From Craspedostauros australis (taxonomy: Eukaryota > Bacillariophyta > Bacillariophyceae > Mastogloiales > Achnanthaceae), in NCBI GenBank assembly GCA_026770025.1, contig JAMXDE010000028.1:1-64000 (forward strand): a stretch of 64,000 nt of DNA. Reading direction: 5' to 3'. Positions within the stretch are counted from its first letter, which is position 1, and the number at the start of each line of letters is the position of its first letter. The notes under the pieces were generated by a model, which was not told where the DNA came from, made no database searches, and saw nothing but the letters and a program-made list of their open reading frames with translations. Shown in pieces: positions 21,332 to 32,600 of the stretch. Both the position numbers and the translations under genes were made by a program.

Positions 21332-23851
21332 TCAAACCAATTGCTCCGGAGTAAAGATGGGCTTGGGACATGGGAAATTGCAGCGCCAACAGCAATGATA
21401 AGGCATGTCATGGCCCGAGGTGCGGTCTGGATTCAAGTCATCAGTGGCAGCGCCGTCCGTCTCAATCATTTTGGATCGATTGGTACTCATAGAGCGGATG
21501 AGGTCCACTAATGTCGCCCGATCCATGCATGAATCCATTTGTGCTGTACCCTCATCCTCATCCATGACTTTGTACAGCTCCATCATGGACATACGACTGT
21601 ACTCATCATCAATACCATCACCCTCCACTCTCCCACTGCAGAGGACATGAATACCTCTCATCAGTTGCTGATGTAGAATCAGGTTACTTAAATCTAGATG
21701 AGTGAACATATCTTTCTCACTTTCAGCTGCCATTCTCATTGCCGCATCCTTCAACACCACACAGTTGTGTTGATGGGAGAATATCAACACATCTATCATG
21801 GTGTCCTCTGTGAGATGCTTGCAGGTTAACTCCGCTTCAAGAATAAGCTTGAGTCGCCAGAAGCCGAACTCGTTGGCCACAAGGATCAGCTGTTGCAGAT
21901 CATCCTGTCCATTGAGGGTGGGAGCTGGCTGGTGAGAGGCATCTGCATTGGCGTTGCCATCATGAGTGTTGTCGTCGAAGGATATCTCGCCTGTGTAGAT
22001 GCATTGGAGGACGTATCGGACGTGTTTTGGTTGAAGGTTGGGAAGAGGGATGGTTGTTTGGATGGGTTCAGTTCTATCTTGAGCACCATTGTGAGCGCAT
22101 TGATTTTGGACTCCAGAGTTGATCAGTGTCTGCATGGATGGAACAGTGGCCATGAGGACTCTGGAGTTTGCCTTGATTGCTTGTTGGTCGTCCTGCCCAC
22201 ACAAGAAGATGTTGTCTGCCCTGTTCTCGGTTTAGACGGATCTGAGCCGGTCTTCTCCAATGCTGATGCTGGTCCTCTTGTGGCTACTGTGTTTGTGTTC
22301 ATTCTCTTTCTTCTTTCGCTTCAACTGCTGTCTCAACTGTTGTCGCAAATGTTCATTCTCTTCTTCCTTCCGCTTCAGCTGATGTTCCAATTGTTGCTGC
22401 AGTTGTTCATTCTCTTGTGCCTTCTGTTTCTTTTCTTCCTCCTCCCGTTCCAACTGCTGCCGCAGTTGCTCATTCTCCTGCTCGTTCTCTTTCAACTGCT
22501 GTCGCAGTTCCGAGCTGCGGTGACTGAGACCAGGGATGATCGATCTCATCACGTTGATTTGATTGTTTGTCCCAATCACATCAAGGGGGGTTTTGTTGTT
22601 ATTGTTTTGGATGTCGATATCGGCATTGGCTGATGCGATGAGGTACTCCACGCATTCAGAATGGCCCTCAGAGCATGCCCGATGAAGGGGAGTGGAACCA
22701 TCGTTGTCTTTGTGGTTGGCGTCGGCCCCACCTGATTCGATGAGGTACTTCACACACTCCAGCTTGCCGTTGTGGCATGCCCAATGAAGGGGAGTCCAAC
22801 CGTTGTTGGTTTTGCAGTTGGCGTCGGCCCCCCATGATTCGATGAGGTACTTCACACACTCCAGGTGGCCGTTGTGGCATGCCCGATGAAGAGGAGTGGA
22901 TCCATCGTTGGTTTTGCAGTTGATGTTCGCCTCACCTGATTCGATGAGGTACTTCACACACTCCAGCTGGCCAAATTGGCATGCCCGATGAAGGGGAGTG
23001 TTTCCATAGTTGTTTTCGCAGTTGATGTTTGCCTCACCTGATTCGATGAGGTACTTCGCACACTCCAGCTGGCCAAATTGGCATGCCCGATGAAGGGGAG
23101 TCCAACCATATTTGTCTTCGCAGTTGATGTTCGCCTCACATGATTCAATGAGGTACTTGACACACTCCAGCTGGCCGTTGTGGCATGCTCGATGAAGAGG
23201 AGTGTCACCATAGATGGTTTTGCAGTTGATGTTCGCCTCACATGATTCGATGAGGTACTTCACATACTCCAGGTGGCCTTTGGAGCATGCCCAATGAAGA
23301 GGAGTGGATCCAACGTTGTTTTCGACGTTGATGTCCGCCTCACCTGATTCGATGAGGTACTTCACACACTCCAGGTGGCTGCTGTGGCACGCCTGATGAA
23401 GGGGAGTGTCACCATTGTTGTCTTTGCAGTTGATGTCAGCCCTGCATGATTCGATGAGGTACTTGGCACACTCCAGGTGGCCGTTGTTGCATGCCAGATG
23501 AAGGGGAGTGGAACCATTGTTGTTTTTGCAGTTGATGTCTGCCTCACATGATTCGATGAGGTACTTCACACACTCCAGGTGGCCGTTGGAGCAAGCTTTA
23601 TGAAGGGGAGTGTCGCCATTTTTGGTTTTACAGTTGATGTTCGCCCCACCTGATTCGATGCGATAGTTCACACACCCCAGCTGGCCACACAGGCATGCCT
23701 GATGAAGGGGAATCCAACCATCCCAGCCTGTAACCTTGTTGACATCACCTCCTTCATTCTGCGTCTTGTTCTGTTTCTTCCATTCCTTCAACACCCACAA
23801 GTCACCTGCCCTGGCAGCATCAATGAGTTGTTGGTTAGTAACACTCGGCAT
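21332..23851 (-). pseudogene. Ankyrin-repeat / coiled-coil / BTB paralog with premature stop
   Basis: This is the tandem paralog of 14168-16381 and starts at the same MPSVTNQQLIDAA codons (ATG 23851). It has eleven full ankyrin repeats plus a partial twelfth (about residues 42-430), a shorter coiled coil, and then an in-frame TAA at 22232-22234 where copy A has an Arg codon just before the BTB domain. After the stop the same frame continues through the BTB and BACK-like regions (CGQDDQQAIKAN…, VRYVLQCIYTGEISF). The 3' end is altered: the copy A stop codon is absent and the frame runs on for about 30 unrelated codons to 21332, across the junction where 950 bp are missing. It may make a BTB-less ankyrin protein, or be dead. 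Confidence 0.75.
22620..23760 (-). repeat. 102-bp ankyrin repeat array, copy B
   Basis: About eleven 102-bp units are present, four more than in copy A. They show the same GATGAGGTACTTCACACACT block with small variants. Some adjacent units share private variants, for example the pair with CAATTTGGCATGCCCGATGAAG-type spacing around 22975 and 23080. This suggests unit duplication within the array. Confidence 0.8.
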
Positions 23852-24089
23852 TTTGAGAGGATGGTCGATGGTTGCTGGACGATTGACGTTGGACGTTGAA
23901 CGATTGGCGTTGGATTGCCTTTTGAGGAAGCGTGCTTTTCGAGGTACCCATGACATGTCTGTTGTTGATGTGTTCGAGTATGGTGTTGAGCGGTGTGTGC
24001 GGTTGCCTCGTTTCAATGTTCTCCCGTTTCTCTCCTCGTCTCTCTGTCTCCCTCTCTTGATCGCACCCCTGGTTTGGGAGAGGGTAACC

Positions 24090-25135
24090 GCGGTGTTTGG
24101 AGAGTGCGGATCCTTCCTTTTGCTGACCACGAACAGTGCACACAACAACGAGAAGGAGGAACAGAACACAACACACCCCCACAAGATCGCTGTTGCGAAC
24201 GCGAGAACACCACAAATGGGAATCGTCGATTCTCGCTTCACCACTTTTGCGCGTGCAGAGATGTTCCCAATTCCACGAATTCTGTGTGTCAATGAAGTAC
24301 TTTATTAGCTTCTTTCATGAGAAGGACACGTCAGAAAGGTGTTCAGATGAGAAGGACTGATCGTCAACCCGAAACAACCACGAAAGTGATGATGACGCCA
24401 ACAGCGATGACGCGATGGAGGGAGCACCAAGATGGTCACAATCTCAATTGCAACCATCGCACGTCATGATGTACGCATATCCCCCAAGGAGTCCAATCGG
24501 CAACATGGTTGCCTGAGAACCGCACCTGGAATATGCATTGTACTACTACGAGTACGCATGAAGGCGGTGGATTGAACGATCGTGTTCCCAACAAGTTTGA
24601 CCAGCGAGTCATCGGCGCTCCTGATGATGGAGGGATAGGATGATCCCTGTTTCCATATGCCGATACTCCAGCATTCCATCACTCATATTGCCACAGTGGT
24701 TGTCCCCTGAGCCATCGATAGACAAGAGCACCAACATCCACGGATACTTCCAACAACAACACAAAATGGTCCCTCCACAACAGGAGGTGCTTTTGTAGTT
24801 GAGAACCTGCGACATCCCTGGAGATGCCGAACAAGATCGATTTCTCGTGGCGAACGCCTGCGCAACATCCAAACGATCGTGCCAGGGTGTTCAAATGTAT
24901 ATGGATGCTACTCTCAGCATTGGCAATGAATCCCATCCATCTTGTGGCGTCCTCATCGTGCGAGATCCTCAAGTCTCTTCATTCCCGTCAGTCCTCCTCT
25001 CACAAATCAGCATCTGCATCAGCATCACCAACAACTCAGACGCAAGCAACTCAGAAAATCAATGAATATCATGCATAGCACCCACAGCACTAACAAGAGC
25101 AACACCAACAGCAACAGCATGATCAGCCAAGAACG
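24090..25135. other. No gene recognised
   Basis: About 1 kb lies between the end of copy B and the next candidate frame. Frames on both strands are short, overlap, and match nothing I know. No repeats of note are seen. Confidence 0.5.
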
Positions 25136-25810
25136 ATGCAAGAGAGAGAGACAAGCGTCAGCTTGGTGGACTCTGGTGCTTCACGGAATGATCATCCTTG
25201 TCAGTCCCGATGGCACCACAGCCTCTGGAGGCACCCCCTCTCTTCCTTGGTCGACTCCGTCTTCACTATCCTCATGGGAGTCATGAAGTCACCCTCGAGC
25301 AGCTCCAAACGGTGCATGCCGTTGTTTACAACTACAATAGCTCACTGCAACAATGCCGCCAACATGAATGAATTTGCCTGCGATGGTGAGTATTCGTTCA
25401 ATCAGTCATCGCTGGACATGCTTGAAACGATCCCCTTGAGGGATGAGCGAGATAGCTACGACTACGTACGATACTACCATGTAAGCTGTGAATGCAAAAC
25501 GTGTCAGACAACCAGAAATCTCCAACCTCCTTGAACAACAGCATCTTCCACAGCATGAGCAGCTCGTCGACAAGCGCCCGGTGAGCCCACATCAATCCAC
25601 CAAACGAGTGGAACGAAAGCGATCGGCTTTCACCGTCTCAATCGTCACAGAACTCGGCTCATCCAGCCACGTCTGTCGCTGCAAGATCACTACCGCTAGA
25701 TGTCGATCGCATTGTTCCAGATTTACCTCGCGTTCGACATCTGGTAGATCGTGTTGGGCCTCCAGGAACAATTTCGCGCCCTTGGAAGCACCGAGATCAC
25801 CTCCACCGTT
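25136..25810 (+). CDS. Hypothetical host gene, 5' part, interrupted by copia element 2
   Basis: A possible gene model: exon 1 runs 25136-25480 from an ATG, ends DSYDYVRYYH and has donor GTAAGC. Exon 2 begins at 25651 after a good acceptor (CAATCGTCACAG) and reads NSAHPATSVAARSLPLDVDR… in phase. It reaches the element's target site at 25805-25810. The same frame resumes beyond the element at 33753 and stays open to a stop at 34105. Retention of one frame across the filled site suggests a host reading frame was cut by the insertion. The product is unrecognised and Ser/Arg/His-rich. It could be chance. Confidence 0.3.
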
Positions 25811-26606
25811 TGTCGAGATGTACATGTGAGTATACGTCAAGATGTACGTGTATATGTGCATCGTTCACCCGCTATTCTCTCATACGCACTTGGACGGTAT
25901 AACTACACTCGTGTCGATAGTATACTGTGATTCGTCAGAATTACAGGGGAAATGGAACACACAAAAAGGGGCAAGATTTCTGGAGGAAATTTGCAAATAA
26001 CGATTTCTGGGAGAATCAGAAGATCGTCCGTCCATGCATCAATGGTACCAAGAGAATCTCGAGGTACTTCCCAACTAAACCTCAGATGACGATATCATCT
26101 GACAGGCTGCTGCATCACCAATAGAACGTGACATCTGGAGAGCAGAAGGACGCCTACTGACGTCGACAGGATGTCAACATGTCACCACGTCGACAGCTGT
26201 CTCCAAGTCAGAGCAGGAGGCGAAGGTGCAATGACCCATGAAGATCATGGATACTGAAGGTGAACTTCAAATGGTAAGTACTCATGGAGTAGAAGCCAGT
26301 ACTGAATGAACGGAGTGTCGAATGCGGAGCACGCATCGAACACGGAGTATCGTGTAGCATGAGCACACGATGTTGAGAGAGAGAGAGAGAGAGAGAATAC
26401 AGAGAGGAGCGAGAGAGGATCTCGCATGCCGACTCATAGTCGGAGACTGAATCTACGAAACAGATTGAAGCGCCGAGAGCATCGGGCAAGAGAACGGCGT
26501 ACACCGAGAGGATTGGAGTAGCCAAGTAATGAAATAGCAAACAGACGACTATCAACCAACACCATCTTCCACGATCGTAGGTTACCGTGAGCGGAACTTG
26601 CCAACA
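25811..26606 (+). repeat. 5' LTR of copia element 2
   Basis: 796 bp, near-identical to 32961-33752. It includes a (GA)n run near 26371-26394 that is four bases longer than in the 3' LTR. Immediately inside the LTR lies a short palindrome CGTTTATAAACG (26607-26618), where the primer-binding site should be. Confidence 0.93.
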
Positions 26607-26688
26607 CGTTTATAAACGATAGATCAGGGCAAGCCCGCGAATCGTATCGTGCGAGGAAGACGAACATCATTCAGGAGCAACAGACTGA

Positions 26689-29600
26689 ATGAGCGAGGAA
26701 GAGGAATTGAGAGACATCCCTCTGTCCAATCCGGCTATCAAGATAGAAGAAGGTGCGAGTGAGACTCCACCACGACAAGAGAAGGAAGCAGCTGCGGCTA
26801 CTGTCCTATCAGGCGCATACGCAAGCGCAATCGACGAGACCGAAGAAGAACGGTCTGCAAGACTACACCGCGAGGAGGAGAGGATCCTCAAGGCGTACAA
26901 GCAAGAGGAGACTGGTGTGACGGAGAGCATTCGCACAGCCAAACAGGGTGGGAAAAGTGAGACACCACCAGGAGGAGAATTTGTGAGCAAATCAATCCTC
27001 GCGAAACAACAAGCGAAAATCGAAAAAGTGACAACACAGAAACCGACGGAAATCAAGGGCGCGAGCGCACCAACGACGAAACAACGAACCAACATGGCGA
27101 CATCAGCCAACATGAACAAGCAACGCATCAAGGCGCCGATGTTCAGCGGTGAACAGGAAGACTACAGCGCATGGGAGTCCCAAGCGAAGGCATACGCTCG
27201 TGCACAGAAGACGAGAGACGTGATGTTGGGCAAGACCAAGGTGCCAACAGTGAGCGAGATCGCGGCAGCCGCCGAAGAAGCCAAGGAAGCGATGGAAGAG
27301 ATCTACAAGCTGGGATGCGACTGCTTCAGCGATCAGATCCTCATGATGGATGCAGAGAAAGGAAAAGGCAAGCAGGCCATCCAGTACATCAACCAATGCA
27401 TCTCCGACGACTACCCCGAAGGAGACGCACACGCAGCGTGGAACGTTCTCGCGGAGAAGTTCCGACCATCCGACGCGGCGACGAAGATCAAACTCAAGCG
27501 CCAATTCAACAACGAAAAGATGAAGAGAGACTCGGACCCCGACATCTACATCATGCGACTCGAGGGTCTACGATCGCGTCTCCACGATGTCAAGTACAAG
27601 ATCACGGACGAGGAGATGATCATGCAGATCCTCAGCACGGTGAGCGTGGAATACAGAACCCACGTCGTGAACTTCCATCACCAACTCACGTTCAATCCGG
27701 AACTGGTCACCATCAACACGATCAAAGGAGTACTCCGCACAGCATACGCCACTCATCAAGGAGGTAAGGCGTACATCGACGACTTCCAAGACAGCAACAC
27801 GAAGAGCAATGACACCGGCTTCACAAGCACCGGTAACTTCAAGGGTACTTGTCACAACTGTGGCGTGTATGGTCATAGATCCGCCGATTGCCCAGAACGC
27901 AAGAAATCGAACAACAAGAAAAACAACAACAACAACAACAAGATGAACGGAAAGCGCAACAAGGGAAGCGGCTTCAAGGGCAAGTGCAACTACTGCGGCA
28001 TCTTCGGACACCGCGAGGCGGAGTTCCGAAAGAAGAAGTTCAACGAGAAGAAGAAGGCCGACGAGCAGGCCAACACAGCAACACAAGGACACGACAAGAG
28101 CGGGCACGAGATGGTACTCTCAGCAAAGGACATGCCGCTCTGCATGTTGGTGTCCGACAACTACATCGAAGACTCCTTCTTCGATAACTTTGTGTGCGTC
28201 GGAAGTGACGACGAAGTACAGGACGATGAGATCGTCCCGGAGTGGCTCAGTGAGGAGCCAATCATCCACGAGGTGGATCCAAGACGCGAAGTAAGCTACG
28301 AATGCTGCTTCAACGCGCACGACCTGATCGATTCATACGGCGACGAAGCTGAGATGGACAACGAGGCCAACGATAGCGACATCGAAGAGGCCATGAGCAA
28401 TGACGACGACGACGCCGACGAGGACGGCGTAGATGAAGACGACGAGGTGAACCGCGACGAGTTGCCTCCTCCTCAAGCTGGGAGATACGAGAGAACGGGG
28501 ACCTTCATTAATCGAGGCCAAGGCGAAACGAACCGCGGCGCGGCGCCGCCTCCTCCAGCGGCGGGGAACAACAGATCGGGAATCTTCGACGAGGATGACA
28601 GCGACGAATCCGAGGACGGCAATCATCCAGACGACAGCTTCAATCCAAACGAGCGTGTCGTCTACCCAGGGAACATCGACTTCCCACCTATTGAGGATCC
28701 CAACAGCGTCGATTACCTCCTCCGTCACAGCACCATCCCGAATGCAACAGCAACAGCATTGATAATCCAAAAGCAGCTCATCTTTGACGCCGTAATGGAA
28801 GTGGGAATGCGACTGTTCCCAGGAACCGCACGAGGAGCACTCATGCCAATATGGGTGAACATGATGGGATCCATCCTATCCGAGCACTTCGAATCAATCG
28901 AAGAGATCCTTGTCAATGCGATCATCATCAACCGCATACTGGAAGCGAACAACTCGGAAACGATCCCAGAAACGGATCTGCATTACATCCTTGGAGGATG
29001 TATGCGCGTACTCTTACGCGAACGACCACGCGTCAACCCATATGATCCAGCCACAGGATCGCATCGGAACAGTACGATTCCATCGGACTATGCGCAACTA
29101 CCCGATGACATGGACGATGAGGAGCACCGCAATCCATACAACGAAGATGGAGTCCACGAAGACGACGATGACGGCAGCTTCAACAACGAGATAGCTGCGG
29201 CAGCCGTGGAGCAGCTCCACGAGCTGAGCACCAGATACAAGGACAAGGTCAACAAGGACACCTGGCTCGCCGACAGCGGAGCTTCGTGTCACATCGTCAA
29301 CTTGGACGCCGCTCTATTCAACGTGCGGCACATCAAGTCCTTTGTCCAAGTGGGAGACAGCACGAAGCTGGACTCTCCCAAGATGGGATCCATTCGCTTG
29401 AAGGTCAAGCAGCGAGACAACACTGGCCACGTCATCCGGCTCGATGACGTGAAGTACACACCGAAAATGGCGGTGAACCTTTTCTCCACGAACAAGGCTC
29501 TGTACAACGGTTACCAGCTTGGTAACAACGGCATTCTGATGGACATCATCAATGGATCCGGAACGAAGATCGTGTTCGATCGAGTCTTCCCTACATCCAA

Positions 29601-32600
29601 CGGATTCATCACGGGAGTGCAGATGCATCCTATCATGCCGACAGACGACGACAAGGCTTGCACAGCCATCGTCAAGAATCCATCCAAGGAGATCAGCGCG
29701 GTGAACCTGCACCGAATGCTCGGCCACGCGCCACTCGAGACCATGAAGCGGACGGCCGCTCAGTATGGATGGAAGATCATCGGCGAGATGCCGGTATGTC
29801 GCGACTGCGCGGTCGCGAACGCAAGAGTGAAGAATATTCCGAAGGCAACCATTCCGAGAGCAACTCGCCGTGGCGAACGACTCTTCATTGACATTAGTTA
29901 CACTAAACACATAAGCTTCGGAGATAAACGCTACTGGACCCTGATCGTGGACGACTGCACGGATCACTGCTGGAGTTTCTTTCTCAAGAACAAAAGTGAT
30001 CAACCAGGGTACATCAAACGGTTCGTTCAAACGATCAAGTCACAGACTGGTGACCAACAGATCATCTTCCGAGGTGACAACAGCGGAGAGAACAAGTCCA
30101 CGCAGGATATTCTCATCGATGCAGGACTCAACGTGAAATTCGAATTCACGGCATCAAACACGCCGCAACAGAACGGCAGAGTGGAACGCAAGTTCGCGTA
30201 CCTCTACACCAAGATCCGCTCCATGCTCAACGGAGCACAACTCGACGAAGAGTATAGGCATGGCCTGTGGGCAGCAGCTGCTAGCACTGCCACCGCCATC
30301 GCCAACATCACCGTAGCGAAGAACCAGAAGGAGTCACCACATCGACAATTCTTCGGCAACGATCCACCATATGCGGATGCACTCCGCACGTTTGGAGAAA
30401 TGGGCGTTGTGAAGACTACCTACGGCGGGATCACCGCTAAACTCAAGAACAGAGGAGAAGAGATGGTGTTCATCGGATATGCACACCAACACGCATCAGG
30501 GGTCTACAACATGTACAGACCATCGACCAAGTCACTCATCTGTTCACGGGACATCAAGTGGCTCAACCAATCATACGGACAGTTCCGTGGCTGGGCACCA
30601 GCACCGAACATATCCAACGAAACAGGAACAACGGATGCAGACGGCTTCACAACCATCGGACGGAAGGGAGCAACGCCAAGGACGGCAACGCATCAAACAT
30701 CGGAAGCGAAGAGAGTATCTTTCGCTGACAGCAACAGGTACTACATCCTATCAGACAGCGATGATGAGGATAATGAGGACGACGGAGTAGTGACTCAACT
30801 AATCCAGAATGACGAGGAAGATCGGAGCGAATCCAATCATGAGGATGACGAAATCCTACCCTCCGGCGACGAAGCCGATGATGACACAAACGTCACTCCT
30901 CCGAACACACCAGCGAGGTCTACACATGACACACCATCCAGACCTCCACCGAGCAAACCAAGCAAGCGTGACATAGCTAGAAAGGAGAGGATCCGACGTC
31001 ACGAATCACGAGGCAGGAAGGGAGAAGCTAATCCCAAGTCAACTGCAGGGAAAAGTATTCCCAGAGCTCTGCGTGAGCTCGCAGACTTCAACGAACGAGG
31101 TCGAAAGGAAGAAGGCTATGAGAGCGATCCATCATCCAATGAGGCGAGTGACGAACTCAGCGACGAGATGATCGACGATTCCAACAACGAAACTACAGAT
31201 GACGAAGAAATCGAAGACGAAGATGAAGAGATCGAGATCACTCACCATAGCACAACTGGATTATACGGGATGAATGCAATCATCACCGAGAGACCAGGGA
31301 TCGACATCGGATTGTCGATGCAGGACGAGAACAAAGAACCAGAGAAGCACATCGAACCTACAACGTTCGACGGAGCCTTCAATCACCCAGATCCTATCCA
31401 TCGGAAGGGATATCGAGCAGCCATCAAGAAGGAGTTCGACTCCATGGATACACGCAAGGTGTACAGCAAGATCAAACGAGACGCCATCCCACGCGGCCGC
31501 AGATGCTGCAAGTGCAAATGGGTCTTCAAGCTAAAGCGTGACGGCACACATCGAGCACGGCTCGTTGCATGTGGCTATTCACAAGTCGCAGGAGTAGACT
31601 TCCAAGAGCATTACTCACCCGTCATCCATGACGTGACCTATCGGGTCATGATGGTGATCATGCTAATCAAGAAGATGGACTGCGCACTCGTCGATGTCGT
31701 AACGGCATTCCTACATGGAGACCTCGACGAGGAGATCTACATGAACTGTCCCAACGGGATGGATCATCAACCAGACGAAGCCCTGACCCTACACAAGCCA
31801 ATCTACGGACTTGTGCAGAGCGCCAGGCAATGGTTCAAGATGTTGGTATCGACCCTCAAGAATATCAACTTCGAACAGAGCGCAGCAGACCCGTGCCTGT
31901 TCTACAGGAAGACGAACGAAGGAAGCATGATCGTGGCTATCTACGTGGACGATTGCTTCTGTTGCGGAGACTCCAAGGCACTGGAGACATTCCTGAAGGA
32001 CATCCAAGGCAGCAAATTCAAGGTGACAATCGAGCGCGGACTCGGAGACTACCTCAGTTGCAATATCGAACTGAACCATGACAAGACTAGAGCGACATTG
32101 CGTCAACCACATCTCATCCGACACCTCATCGAAGAGTTCGGAGCCAAGGTCGAGAAGATGCAACGCTATGGGACACCGGGAACCCCGGGCCAAATCATCG
32201 TACGACCATCCGAAGATAACGGACTGCAGAAGGTCGGACCGGAAGAACATGCCGAATACCGCCGAGGCGTCGGTATGCTACTCTTCCTCATCAAACACTC
32301 GCGACCAGATATCGCGAACCCTGTGAGGGAACTCTCCAAGGTATTGATCGGGCCCACCAAGGCCGCAATGAAGGAGATGTATCGGATCATCAAGTATGTG
32401 ATAGATACAAAGGACTATGGATTGAAGATCCATCCAGCGCGTCCAGACGACGACGGCTGGGACATGGAGCTCTTCTGCGATAGCGAATATGCAGGAGACA
32501 AGAACACGAGAATCAGCGTAGGAGGGTTCATCCTATACCTGTGCAAGGTACCAATCCTTTGGCGATCCAAAGCACAGAAGGCCGTCACACTCAGCTCATC

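Larger units (their letters stand above)
17477..24090. repeat. Segmental duplication copy B
   Basis: This unit aligns with 1-3572 joined to 12757-~16800. The join reconstructs the state before the copia insertion: around 20985 the sequence CACCCAAAACAACGAATC corresponds to the two flanks of the element in copy A. Copy B lacks the 950-bp block 13236-14180 of copy A and has more ankyrin repeats. The two copies lie head-to-tail. Confidence 0.85.

Noticed and set aside
15060-23760. CRISPR-like arrays suggested by regular repeats
   Set aside because: The repeats are contiguous coding units of 60-66 and 102 bp with no unique spacers, in a eukaryotic genome.
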